A stretch of 64,000 bases of DNA from Calliopsis andreniformis (Eukaryota; Arthropoda; Insecta; Hymenoptera; Andrenidae): assembly GCF_051401765.1 (NCBI RefSeq), contig NW_027480422.1, positions 28,414,001 through 28,478,000 on the forward strand, in the 5' to 3' direction. Each line of letters starts with the position of its first letter. The first letter of the stretch is position 1. The translations under genes were made by a program, and so were the position numbers. The notes beneath the pieces are model-generated. The model was not told the origin of the DNA, did not search any database, and was given only the letters and a program-made list of their open reading frames with translations. Below, in pieces: positions 26,701 to 39,155 of the stretch.

Positions 26701-27343
26701 AATCTGGTGGAGCAAGGCCCTAGAGCGGAGCCTAGGTTGCCCGGAACGTAGAAATGACCTGTACTTTCACACTGGTTGCAATTATTCCTGTTATACTATA
26801 GAAAAACTGTTCAATTTTTATTGTATTTTATGCTTCTGGCGTTGTATTCAAAGTCCCTAACTATTCGATCTGGTAGAGCAACGCCCTGGAGTTAAGCCTA
26901 GGTTGCCCGAAACGTAGTAATGACCATTACTTTCACACTGGTTGCAATTATTCATGCTATATGATGGAAAAACTGTTGCATTTTTATTCTATTTTATGCT
27001 TCGGGCGCTTACTTCTAAGGCCCTAACTATTCGATCTGGTGGAGCAACGCCCTTGGGTGAAGCCGAGGTTGCCCGGAACGTAGAAATGACCATTACTTTC
27101 ACACTGGTTGCAATTATTCCTGTTATACGATGGAAAAACTATTGTATTTATTTTGTATTTTATGCTTCTGGCGTTGACTTCTTAGGCCCTAACTATTCGG
27201 TCTGGTGGACCAACACCCGAGAGTGAAGCCTAGGTCGCCCGGACCTATGACCATCACTTTCATTCTGGTTGCAATCATTCCTGTTATACGATGGAAAAAC
27301 TGTTGTACTTTTCATGTATTTTATGCTTCTGGCGTTGACTTCT

Positions 27344-27841
27344 TAGGCCCTAACTATTCGATCTGGTCGAGCACCGCCCTAGAGTGAAGCCTAGGTTGCC
27401 CGGAACGTAGAAGTGACCAGTACTTTCACACTAGTTGCAATTATTCCTGTTATACGATGGAAAAACTGTTGCATTTTTATTGTATTTTATGCTTCAGGCG
27501 TTGTATTCAAAGTCCCTAACTATTCGATCTGGTAGAGCAACGCCCTGGAGTTAAGCCTAGGTTGCCCGGAACGTAGAAATGACCATAACTTTCACACTAT
27601 TTGCAATCATTCATTTTATACGATGGAAAATCTGTTGTATTTATATTGTATTTTATGCTTCTGGAATTGACTTCTAAGGCCGTAGCTATTCGATGTGGTG
27701 GAGCAACGCCCAAGAGTGAAACCTAGGTTGCCCGGAACGTAGAAATGACCATTACTTTCACACTGGTTGCAATCATTCCTGTTATACGATGGAAAAACTG
27801 TTGTACTTTTCATGTATTTTATGCTTCTGGCGTTGACTTCT
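27344..27841 (+). repeat. Extra 3-mer unique to L5
   Basis: These 498 bp interrupt the L2 alignment inside one monomer (L2 position 10093/10094). The interior repeats the monomers at about 26275-26630: ACACTAGTTGC, then ACACTATTTGCAATCATTC, then TTGCAATCATTCC. The join after the block resumes the L2/L4 sequence, with a private A (AAGGACGTAG). It is a local out-of-register duplication. Confidence 0.75.
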
Positions 27842-28053
27842 AAGGACGTAGCTAGACGATGTGGTGTAGCAACGGCCTAGAGTGAAGCCTAGGTTGCCCG
27901 GAACGTAGAAATGACCATTACTTTCACACTGGTTGCAATTATTCGTTTTATACGATGGAAAAACTGCTGTATTTATTTTGTATTTGGTGCATCCGGCGTT
28001 GACTTCTGAGGCCCTATCTATTGGATCTGGTGGACCAACGTCCTAGAGTGAAG

Positions 28054-28551
28054 CGTAGGTTGCCTGGAACGTGGAAATGACCAGTACTTTCACACTGGTT
28101 GCAGTTATTCCTGTTATACAATGGGGAAACTGTTGCATTTTTAGTGTATTTTATGCTTCTGCCGTTGTACTCAGAGTCCCTAACTATTCGATCTGGTGGA
28201 GCAACGCCCTGGAGTTAAGCCAAGGTTGCCCGGAACGTAGAAATGACCTGTACTTTCACACTGGTTGCAATTATTCCTGTTATACGATGGAAAAACTGTT
28301 GCATTTTTATAGTATTTTATGCTTCTGGCGTTAAATTCTATGTACCGAACTATGCGATCTGGAGAAGCAACGCCCTACAGTTAAGCCTATGTTGCCCGGA
28401 ACGTAGAAATGACCTTTACTTTCACACTGTTTGCAAATATACATCATATACGATGGAAAAGCTGTTGTATTTATATTGTATTTTATGCTTCTGGCGTTGA
28501 CTTCTTAGGCCCTAACTATTCGCTCTGGTCGAGCACCGCCCTAGAGTGAAG
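28054..28551 (+). repeat. 3-mer insertion in L5
   Basis: Third copy of the insertion seen at 15779 and 21750, at offset 6304 from the L4 copy. It has small private changes such as ACAATGGGGAAAC. Its presence links the end of L5 to the L3/L4 lineage. Confidence 0.83.
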
Positions 28552-29215
28552 CCTAGGTTGCCCGGAACGTAGAAGTGACCAGTACTTTCACTCTGTTTGC
28601 AGTTATTCCTGTTATACAATGGAGAAACTGTTGCATTTTTAATGTATTTTATGCTTCTGCCGTTGTACTCGAAGTCCCTAACTTTTCGATCTGGTGGAGC
28701 AACGCCCTGGAGTTAGGCCTAGGTTGCCCGGAAGGTAGAAATGACCATAACTTTCACACTGTTTGCAATCATTCATTTTATACGTTGGAAATGCTGCTGT
28801 ATCTATATTGTATTTTATGCTTCTGGAGTTGACTCCTAAGGCCGTAGCTATTCGATGTGGTGGAGCAACGCCCAAGAGTGAAACCTAGGTTGCCCGGAAC
28901 GTAGAAATGACCATTACTTTCACACTGGATGCAATTATTCCTTTTATACGATGGAAAATCTGTTGCATGTTTATTGTATTTTATGCTTCTGGCGTTAAAT
29001 TCTAAGTCCCTAACTATGCGATCTGGTGGAGCAACGCCCTGGCGTAAAGCCTAGGTTGCCCGGAACGTAGTAATGACCATAACTTTCACACTGGTTGCAA
29101 TTATTCCTTTTATACGATGGAAAAACTGTTGTATTTTTATTGTGTTTTATGCTTCTGGCGTTGACTTCTTAGTCGCTAGCTACGCGATCTGGTGGAGCAA
29201 CGCCCTACAGCGAAA

Positions 29216-29380
29216 CCTAGGTTGCCCAGAACGTAGAAATGACCTGTACTTTCACACTGGTTGCAATTATTCCTGTTATACTATAGAAAAGCTGTTGCAT
29301 TTTTATTGTATTTTATGCTTCTGGCGTTAAATTTTATGTCCCTAGCTATGCGATCTGGTGGAGCAACGCCCTACAGTTAA
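29216..29380 (+). repeat. Truncated P block at the end of the regular HOR domain
   Basis: The sequence enters P at 29216, with the CCCAGAACG variant, but leaves it after about one monomer: CTATAGAAAAGCTG replaces CGATGGAAAAACTG near 29281. No CCTACG unit start follows. This is where the orderly left domain gives way to shuffled monomers. Confidence 0.75.
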
Positions 29381-32300
29381 GCCTAGGTTGTCCGGAACGT
29401 GTAAATGACCTTTACTTTCACACTCTTTGCAAATATACATCATATACCATGGAAAAACTGTTGTATTTTTATTGTATTTTATGCTTCTGGCGTCGACTTC
29501 TAAGTCCCTAGCTATTCGATCTGGTGGAGCAACGCCCTTAAGCGAAGCCTATGTTGCCCGGAACGTAGAAATGACCTTTACTTTCACACTGTTTGCAAAT
29601 ATACATCATATACGATGGAAAAGCTGTAGTATTTATATTGTATTTTATGCTTCTGGCGTTGATTTCTTAGGCCCTAACTATTCGATCTGGTGGAACACCG
29701 CCCTAGAGTGGAGCCTAGGTTGCCCGGAACGTAGAAATGACCAGTACTTTCACACTGGTTGCAGTTATTCCTGTTAAACGGTGGAAAAACTGTCGCATTT
29801 TTATTGTATTTTATGCTTTTGGCGTTGACTTCTAAGTCCCTAGCTATACGATCTGGTGGAGCAACGCTCTTGAGTGAAGCCTAGGTTGCCCGAAACGTAG
29901 AAATGACCATTACTTTCACACTGGTTGCATTTATTCTTTTTATACGATGGAAAAACTGTTGTATTTTTATTGTATTTTATGCGTCTCTAGTTGTTTTCTA
30001 AGGCCCTAACTACTCGACCTGGTGGAGCAACGCCCTAGAGTTAAGCCTAGGTTGCCCTAAACGCTGTAATGACCATTACTTTCACACTGGTTGCAATTAT
30101 TCATGCTATATGATGGAAAAACTGTTGCATTTTTATACTATTTTATGCTTCGAGCGCTTACTTCTAAGGCCCTAACTATTCGATCTGGTGGAGCAACGCC
30201 CTTGGGTGAAGCCGAGGTTGCCCGGAACGTAGAAATGACCATTACTTTCACACTGGTTGCAATTATTCCTGTTATACGATGGAAAAACTATTGTATTTAT
30301 TTTGTATTTTATGCTTCTGGCGTTGACTTCTTAGGCCCTAACTATTCGGTCTGGTGGACCAACACCCGAGAGTGAAGCCTAGGTCGCCCGGACCTATGAC
30401 CATCACTTTCACTCTGGTTGCAATCATTCCTGCTATACGATAGAAAAACTGTTGTACTTTTCCTGTATTTTATGCTTCTGGGGTTGACTTCTAAGGCCGT
30501 AGCTAGACGATGTGGTGTAGCAACGGCCTAGAGTGAAGCCTAGGTTGCCCGGAACGTAGAAATGACCTGTACTTTCACACTGGTTGCAATTATTCCTGTT
30601 ATACGATGGAAAAACTGTTGCATTTTTATAGTATTTTATGCTTCTGGCGTTAAATTCTATGTACCGAACTATGCGATCTGGAGAAGCAACGCCCTACAGT
30701 TAAGCCTATGTTGCCCGGAACGTAGAAATGACATTTACTTTCACACTGTTTGCAAATATACATCATATACGATGGAAAAGCTGTTGTATTTATATTGTAT
30801 TGTATGCTCCTGACGTTGACTTCTTAGGCCCTAACTTTTCGATCTGGTGGAACAACGCCCTAGAGTGAAGCCTAGGTTGCCCGGAACGTAGAAAAGACCA
30901 TAACTTTCACACTGGTTGCAATTATTCATGCTATATGACGGAAAAACTGTTGCATTTTTATTCTATTATATGCTTCGGGCGCTTACTTCTAAGTCCCTCG
31001 CTATTCGGTCAGGTGCAGCAACGCCCTGGCGTAAAGCCTAGGTTGCCCGGAACGTAGAAGTGACCATAACTTTCACACTGGTTGCAATTATTCCTGTTAT
31101 ACGGTGGAAAAACTGTTGCATTTTTATTGTATTTTACGCTTCTGGCGTTGTACTCAAAGTCCCTAACTATTCGATCTGGTGGAGCAACGCCCTGGAGTTA
31201 GGCCTAGCTTGCCCGGAAGGTAGAAATGACTATAACTTTCACACTGTTTGCAATCATTCATTTTATACTTTGGAAATGCTATTGTATCTATATTGTATTT
31301 TATGCTTCTGGAGTTGTCTCCTAAGGCCGTAGCTATTCGATGTGGTGGAGCAACGCCCAAGAGTGAAACCTAGGTTGCCCGGAACGTAGAAATGACCATT
31401 ACTTTCACACTGGTTGCAATTATTCCTGTTATACTATAGAAAAACTGTTGCATTTTTATTGTATTTTATGCTTCTGACATTAAATTTTAAGTCCCTAGCT
31501 ATGCGATCTGGTGGAGCAACGCCCTACAGTTAAGCCTAGGATGCCCGGAACCTAGAAATGACCTTTACTTTCACACTGTTTGCAAATATACATTATATAC
31601 GATGGAAAAGCTGTTGTATTTATATTGTATTTTATGCTTCTGACGTTGACTTCTCAGGCCCTAACTATTCGATCTGGTGGAACAACGCCCTAGAGTGAAG
31701 CCTAGGTTGCCCGGAACGTAGAAATGACCATAACTTTCACACTGGTTGTAATTATTCGTTTCATACAATGGAAAAACTGTTCTATTTATTTTGTATTTTA
31801 TGCTTCGCGCGTTGACTTCTAAGGCCATAACTATGCGATCTGGTGGAGCAACGCCCAAGAGTGAAACCTAGGTTGCCCGGAACGTAGAAATGACCATTAC
31901 TTTCACACTGGTTGCAATTATTCCTGTTATACGATGGAAAAACTGTTGCATTTTTATTGTATTTTATGCTTCTGGGCTGACTTCTAAGTCCCTAGCTATT
32001 CGATCTGGTGGAGCAAGGCCCTAGAGCGAAGCCTAGGTTGCTCGGAACGAAGAAATGACCTGTACTTTCACACTGGTTGCAATTATTCCTGTTATACTAT
32101 AGAAAAACTGTTGCATTTTTATTGTATTTTATGCTTCTGGCGTTGTATTCAAAGTCCCTAACTATTCGATCTGGTAGAGCAACGCCCTGGAGTTAAGCCT
32201 AGGTTGCCCGAAACGTAGCAATGACCATTACTTTCACACTGGTTGCAATTATTCATGCTATATGATGGAAAAACTGTTGCATTTTTATTCTATTTTATGC

Positions 32301-35300
32301 TTCGGGCGCTTACTTCTAAGGCCCTAACTATTCGATCTGGTGGAGCAACGCCCTTGGGTGAAGCCGAGGTTGCCCGGAACGTAGAAATGACCATTACTTT
32401 CACACTGGTTGCAATTATTCCTGTTATACGATGGAAAAACTATTGTATTTATTATGTATTTTATGCTTCTGGCGTTGACTTCTTAGGCCCTAACTATTCG
32501 GTCTGGTGGACCAACACCCGAGAGTGAAGCCTAGGTCGCCCGGACCTATGACCATCTCTTTCACTCTGGTTGCAATCATTCCTGTTATACGATGGAAAAA
32601 CTGTTGTACTTTTACTGTATTTTATGCTTCAGGCGTTAAATTCTAAGTACCGAACTATGCGATCTGGAGGAGCAACGCCCAACAGTTAAGCCTATGTTGC
32701 CCGGAACGTAGAAATGACCTTTACTTTCACACTGTTTGCAAATATACATCATATACGATGCAAAAGCTGTTGTATTTATATCGTATTTTATGCTTCTGGC
32801 GTTCACTTCTTAGGCCCTAACTATTCGATCTGGTGGAGCACCGCCCTAGAGTGAAGCCTAGGTTGCCCGGAACGTAGAAATGACCAGTACTTTCACACTG
32901 GTTGCAATTATTCCTGTTATACGATGGAAAAACTGTTGCATTTTTATTGTATTTTATGCTTCTGGCGTTAAATTCTAAGTACCGAACTATGCGATCTGGA
33001 GGAGCAACGCCCTACAGTTAAGCTTATGTTGACCGGAACGTAGAAATGACCTTTACTTTCACACTGTTTGCAAATATACATCATATACGATGGAAAAGCT
33101 GTAGTATTTATATTGTATTTTATGCTTCTGGCGTTGAATTCTAAGTCCCTAGCAGTTCGATCTGGTGGAGCACCGCCCTACAGTGAAGCCTATGTTGCCC
33201 GGAACGTAGAAATGACCAGTACTTTCACTCTGGTAGCAGTTATTCCTGTTATACAATGGAGAAACTGTTGCATTTTTAATGTATTTTATGCTTCTGCCGT
33301 TGTACTCAAAGTCCCTAACTATTCGATCTGGTAGAGCAACGCCCTGGAGTTAGGCCTAGGTTGCCCGGAAGGTAGAAATGACCATAACTTTCACACTGTT
33401 TGCAATCATTCATATTATACGTTGGAAATGCTGTTGTATCTATATTGTATTTTATGCTTCTGGAGTTGACTCCTAAGGCCGTAGCTATTCGATGTGGTGG
33501 AGCAACGCCCAAGAGTGAAACCTAGGTTGCCCGGAACGTAGAAATGACCATTACTTTCACACTGGTTGCAATTATTCCTGTTATACGATGGAAAAACTGC
33601 TGCATTTTTATTGTATTTTATGCTTGTGGGGTTGACTTCTAAGTCCCTAGCTATTCGATCTGGTGGAGCAAGGCCCTAGAGCGAAGCCTAGGTTGCCCGG
33701 AACGTAGGAATGACCTGTACTTTCACACTGGTTGCAATTATTCCTGTTGTACTATAGAAAAACTGTTGCATTTTTATTGTATTTTATGCTTCTGGCGTTG
33801 TATTCAAAGTCCCTAACTATTCGATCTGGTAGAGCAACGCCCTGGAGTTAAGCCTAGGATGCCCGGAACCTAGAAATGACCTTTACTTTCACACTGTTTG
33901 CAAATATACATTATATACGATGGAAAAGCTGTTGTATTTATATTGTATTTTATGCTTCTGGCGTTGTCTTCTTAGGCCCTAACTATTCGATCTGGTGTAG
34001 CAATGCTCTAGAGTAAAGCCTAGGTTGCCCGGAAGGTAGAAATGACCATTACCTTCACACTGGTTGCAATTATTCCTGTTATACGATGGAAAAACTGTTG
34101 CATTTTTATTGTATTTTATGCTTCTGGCGTTAAATTCTAAGTACCGAACTATGCGATCTGGAGGAGCAACGCCCTACAGTTAAGCCTATGTTGCCCGGAA
34201 CGTAGAAATGACCTTTACTTTCACACTGTTTGCAAATATACATCATATACGATGCAAAAGCTGTTGTATTTATATCGTATTTTATGCTTCTGGCGTTCAC
34301 TTCTTAGGCCCTAACTATTCGATCTGGTGGAGCACCGCTCTAGAGTGAAGCCTAGGTTGCCCGGAACGTAGAAATGACCAGTACTTTCACACTGGTTGCA
34401 ATTATTCCTGTTATACGATGGAAAAACTGTTGCATTTTTATTGTATTTTATGCTTCTGGCGTTAAATTCTAAGTACCGAACTATGCGATCTGGAGGAGCA
34501 ACGCCCTACAGTTAAGCCTAGGATGCCCGGAACCTAGAAATGACCTTTACTTTCACACTGGTTGCAATTATTCATGCTATATGACGGAAAAACTGTTGCA
34601 TTTTTATTCTATTATATGCTTCGGGCGCTTACTTCTAAGGCCCTAACTATTCGATCTGGTGGAGCAACGCCCTTGGGTGAAGCCGAGGTTGCCCGGAACG
34701 TAGAAATGACCATTACTTTCACACTGGTTGCAATTATTCCTGTTATACGATGGAAAAACTTTTGTATTTATTTTGTATTTTATGCTTCTGGCGTTGACTA
34801 CTTAGGCCCTAACTATTCTGTCTGGTGGACCAACACCCGAGAGTGAAGCCTAGGTCGCCCGGACCTATGACCATCACTTTCACTCTAGTTGCAATCATTC
34901 CTGTTATACGATGGAAAAACTGTTGTACTTTTATTGTATTTTATGCTTCTGGCGTTGACTTCTAAGGCCGTAGCTAGACGATGTGGTGTAGCAACGGCCT
35001 AGAGTGAAGCCTAGGTTGCCCGGAACGTAGAAATGACCATTACTTTCACACTGGTTTCAATTATTCGTTTTATACGATGGAAAAACTGTTGTATTTATTT
35101 TGTATTTGGTGCATCCGGCGTTGACTTCTGAGGCCCTATCTATTGGATCTGGTGGACCAACGCCATAGAGTGAAGCGTAGGTTGCCTAGAACTTGGAAAT
35201 GACCATTGCCTTAACACTACTTGCAATTATACATTTTATACGATGGAAAAACTGTTGCACTTATGTTTTATTTTATTCTTCTGGCGTTGAATTCTAAGTC

Positions 35301-36968
35301 CCTAGCTACTCGATCTGGTGGTGCAGGTGCCCTAGAGTGAAGCCTAGGTTACCCGGAACATGGAAATGACCAGTACTTTCACACTGGTTGCAGTTATTCC
35401 TGTTATACAATGGAAAAACTGTTGCATTTTTATTGTATTTTGTGCTTCTGGTGTTGTATTCAAAGTACCTAACTATTCGATCTGGTGGAGCAACGCCCTG
35501 GAGTTAGCCTAGGTTGCCCGGAACGTAGAAATGACCATAACTTTCACACTGGTTGCAATTATTCCTTTTATACGATGGAAAAACTGTTGTATTTTTATTG
35601 TGTTTTATGCTTCTGGCGTTGACTTCTTAGTCGCTAGCTATTCGATCTGGTGGAGCAACGCCCTACAGCGAAACCTAGGTTGCCCGGAACGTAGAAATGA
35701 CCTGTACTTTCACACTCGTTGCAATTATTCCTGTTATACGATGGAAAAACTGTTGCATTTTTATTGTATTTTGTGCTTCTGGTGTTGTATTCAAAGTCCC
35801 TAACTATTCGATCTGGTGGAGCAACGCCCTGGAGTTAAGCCTAGGTTGCCCGGAACGTAGAAATGGCCATAACTTTCACACTGGTTGCAATTGTTCCTGT
35901 TATACTATAGAAAAACTGTTGCATTTTTATTGTATTTTATGCTTCTGACATTAAATTTTAAGTCCCTAGCTATGCAATCTGGTGGAGCAACGCCCTACAG
36001 TTAAGCCTAGGATGCCCGGAACCTAGAAATGACCTTTACTTTCACACTGTTTGCAAATATACATTATATACGATGGAAAAGCTGTTGTATTTATATTGTA
36101 TTTTATGCTTCTGGCGTTGTCTTCTTAGGCCCTAACTATTGGACCTGGTGTAGCAATGCTCTAGAGTAAAGCCTAGGTTGCCCGGAAGGTAGAAATGACC
36201 ATTACCTTCACACTGCTTGCAATTATACATTTTATACAATGGAAACACTGTTGTAATTATGTTGTATTTTCTTCTCCTGGCGTTGAATTCTAAGTCCCTA
36301 GCTGTTCGATCTGGTGGAGCAACGCCCTAGAGTGAAGCCTAGGTTACCAGGAACATAGAAATGATGAGTACTTTCACACTGGTTGCAGCTTTACTGTTAT
36401 ACGATGGAAAAACTGTTGCATTTTTATTGTATTTTGTGCTTCTGGTGTTGTATTCAAAGTCCCTAACTATTCGATCTGGTGGAGCAACGCCCTGGACTTA
36501 AGCCCAGGTTGCCCGGAACGTAGAAATGACCATAACTTTCACACTGGTTGCAATTATTCCTTTTATACGATGGAAAAACTGTTGTACTTTTATTGTGTTT
36601 TATGCTTCTGGCGTTGACTTCTTAGTCGCTAGCTATTCGATCTGGTGGAGCAACGCCCTACAGCGAAACCTAGGTTGCCCGGAACGTAGAAATGACCTGT
36701 ACTTTCACACTGGTTGCAATTATTCCTGTTATACTATAGAAAAACTGTTGCATTTTTATTGTATTTTATGCTTCTGACGTTAAATTTTAAGTCCCTAGCT
36801 ATGCGATCTGGTGGAGCAACGCCCTACAGTTAAGCCTAGGATGCCCGGAACCTAGAAATGACCTTTACTTTCACACTGTTTGCAAATATACATTATATAC
36901 GATGGAAATGCTGTAGTATTTATATTGTATTGTATGCTTCTGACGTTGACTTCTTAGGCCCTAACTTT
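29381..36968 (+). repeat. Shuffled satellite, mosaic of L-derived monomers
   Basis: About 46 monomers of the same family with no regular HOR period that I can see. Pieces of L units recur in a different order. A two-monomer block with TTCATGCTATATGA followed by the 5-bp deletion monomer appears near 30091, 32243 and 34562, spaced 2152 and 2319 bp (13 and 14 monomers minus 6 and 5). 32634-33023 recurs at 34128-34517 (offset 1494). Isolated changes are more frequent than in the left domain. No gene or non-satellite sequence is present. Confidence 0.85.
35200..36950 (+). repeat. Block repeated in tandem, 6 monomers then 5
   Basis: 35200-35740 recurs at about 36195-36735 (offset 995-996 bp). The sequence after it, from the TTATACTATAG variant on, recurs at an offset of 830 (35900-36100 with 36730-36930). 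The two copies therefore differ by one monomer. Both include a distinct monomer type with TTGCAATTATACATTTTATAC and GGCGTTGAATTCTAAG. Boundaries are approximate. Confidence 0.65.
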
Positions 36969-37966
36969 TCGATCTGGTGGAGCAACGCCCTAGAGTAAAG
37001 ACAAGGTTGCACGGAACGTAGGAATGACCATAACTTTCACACTGGTTGAAATTATTAGTTTTATCCGATGGAAAAGGTGTTGTATCCATGTTGTATTTTA
37101 TGCTTCTGGCGTTGACTTCTAAGGTCCTAGCTATTCATTCTCGTGAGGCAACGTCCAAGAGTGAAGCCTATGTTGCCCGAAACGTAGTAATGACCATTGC
37201 TTTCACACTGGTTGCAATTATTCTTTTCAACGATGGAAAACTGTTGTATTTTTATTGTATTTTATGCTTCTGGCGTTGAATTCTAAGTCCCTAACTATTC
37301 GATCTGGTGGAGCAACGCCCTAAAGATAGGCCAAGGTTGCCCGGAACGTAGAAATGACCATCACTTTCACACTGGTTGCAATTACTCATGCTATACGATG
37401 GAAAAACTGTTGCATTTTTATTGTATTTTCTGCTTATGGCTTTGACTTCTAAGGTCCTAGCTAGGCGATCTGATGGGGCAACATCCAAGAGTGAAGCCTA
37501 TGTTGCCCGGGATGTAGAAATGACCATTGCCTTCACGCTTGTTGCAATTATTCCTGTTATACGAAGGAACAACTGCTGTATTTTTATTGTATTTTATGTT
37601 TCGGGCGTTGACTTCTAAGGCCCTAGCTATTCGATCTGTTGGAGCAATTCCTCAGAGTTGAGTCTAGGATTCCGGAACGTAGAAATGGCCATTACTTTCA
37701 CACTGGTTGTAATTATTCCTGGTATACGATGGAACAACGGTTGTATATTTATTTTATTTTATGCTTCTGGCGTTGACTTCTTAGGCCCTATCCATTCGAT
37801 CTGGTGGAGCAACGCCCTAAAGATAGGCCAAGGTTGCCCGGAACGTAGAAATGACCATCACTTTCACACTGGTTGCAATTACTCATGCTATACGATGGAA
37901 ATACTGTTGTAATTTTATTGTATTTTATGCTTCTGGCGTCCACTTCTTAGGCCCTAACTATTCGAT
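36969..37966 (+). repeat. 6-mer block, first copy of a 4977-bp spaced pair
   Basis: Matches 41946-42943 with scattered substitutions. Shared oddities make the relation clear: AAGACAAGGTTGCACGG, ATCCGATGGAAAAGGTG, TCTCGTGAGGCAACG, a short CAACGATGGAAAACTG, GATGGGGCAACATCC and GAGTCTAGGATTCCGG. These variants are not seen in the left domain, so this is a locally evolved subfamily. Confidence 0.85.
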
Positions 37967-38709
37967 CTGGTGGAACAAAGCCCTAGAGTGAAGCCTAGGT
38001 TGCCCGGAACGTAGAAATGACCATAACCTTCACACTGGTTGCAATTATTCCTGTTATACGATGGAAAAACTGTTGCATTTTTATTGTATTTTATGCTTCT
38101 GGCGTTAAATTTTAAGTCCATAGCTATGCGATCTGGTGGAGCAACGCCCTGCAGTTAAGCCTAGGTTGCCCGGAACCAAGAAATGACCTTTACTTTCACA
38201 CTGTTTGCAACTATACATTATATACGATGGAAAAGCTGTTGTATTTATATTGTATTTTATGCTTCTGACGTTGACTTCTCAGGCCCTAACTATTCGATCT
38301 GGTGGAACAACGCCCTAGAGTGAAGCCTAGGTTGCCCGGAACGTAGAAATGACCATAACTTTCACACTGGATGCAATTATTCGTTTCATACAATGGAAAA
38401 ACTGTTCTATTTATTTTGTATTTTATGCTTCGCGCGTTGACTTCTAAGGCCCTAACTATTCGATCTGGTGGAGCAACGCTCTAGAGTGAAGCCTAGATTG
38501 CCCGAAACGTAGAAATGACCATTACTTTGACACTGGTTGCAATTATTCTTTTTATACGATGGAAAAACTGTTGAATTTTTATTGTATTTTATGCGTCTGG
38601 AGTTGTTTTCTAAGGCCCTAACAACTCGACCTGGTGGAGCTACGCCCTAGAGTGAAGCCTAGGTTGCCCGTAACGTAGAAATGACCATATCTTTCACACT
38701 GGTTGCAAT

Positions 38710-39155
38710 TATTCGTTTCATACAATGGAAAAACTGTTCTATTTATTTTGTATTTTATGCTTCGCGCGTTGACTTCTAAGTCCCTCGCTATTCGGTCTGG
38801 TGCAGCAACGCCCTAGAGTGAAGCCTAGGTTACCGGGAACATAGAAATGACCAGTACATTCACACTGGTTGCAGTTATTCCTATCATACGATGGAAAGAC
38901 TGTTGCATTTTTATCGTATTTTATGCTTCTGGCGTTGACTTCTAAGTCCCTAGCTATTCGATCTGGTGGAGCAACTCCCAACAGCGAAACCTAGGTTGCC
39001 CGTAACGTAGAAATGACCTGTACTTTCACACTGGTTGCAATTATTCCTGTTATACGATGGAAAAACTGTTGCATTTTTATTGTATTTTATGCTTCTGGCG
39101 TTGACTTCTAAGTCCCTAGCTATTCGATCTGGTGCAGCAACTCCCTACAGCGAAA
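38710..39155 (+). repeat. Isolated P-block fragment in the middle domain
   Basis: Follows P monomers 3 to 5 (about 401-846) at offset 38309, with few changes, and runs up to a CCTACG landmark at 39156. There GCAACTCCCTACAGCG replaces GCAACTCCCGACAGCG. The downstream sequence then leaves the L unit within about one monomer. Related partial copies of this P/L junction lie near 40600-40990 and 45240-45790. Confidence 0.78.

Larger units (their letters stand above)
23742..29215 (+). repeat. HOR unit L5 (33-mer, 5474 bp), mosaic of L1, L2 and L3/L4
   Basis: From 23742 to 26953, L5 follows L1 at offset 21401, sharing L1-type variants such as CGCCCAAGAG. From 26954 it keeps the two monomers that L1 has lost and follows L2 at offset 17250 to about 27343. 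A 498-bp extra 3-mer follows. From about 27842 to beyond the unit end it follows L4 at offset 6304, including the 3-mer insertion at 28054-28551. The 6-mer is single. 4478 + 498 + 498 = 5474, so no length is left unexplained. Confidence 0.87.

Noticed and set aside
29427..29777. Longest open frame (116 codons), and many similar plus-strand frames of 80-101 codons reading like MTITFTLVAIIPVIRW
   Set aside because: They lie at the same phase of the monomer everywhere, start at the ATGACC of the repeat and end one to two monomers later, because 166 bp shifts the frame by one. They differ by substitutions and indels as the satellite does, and have no start context, introns, domain or flanking gene signals.
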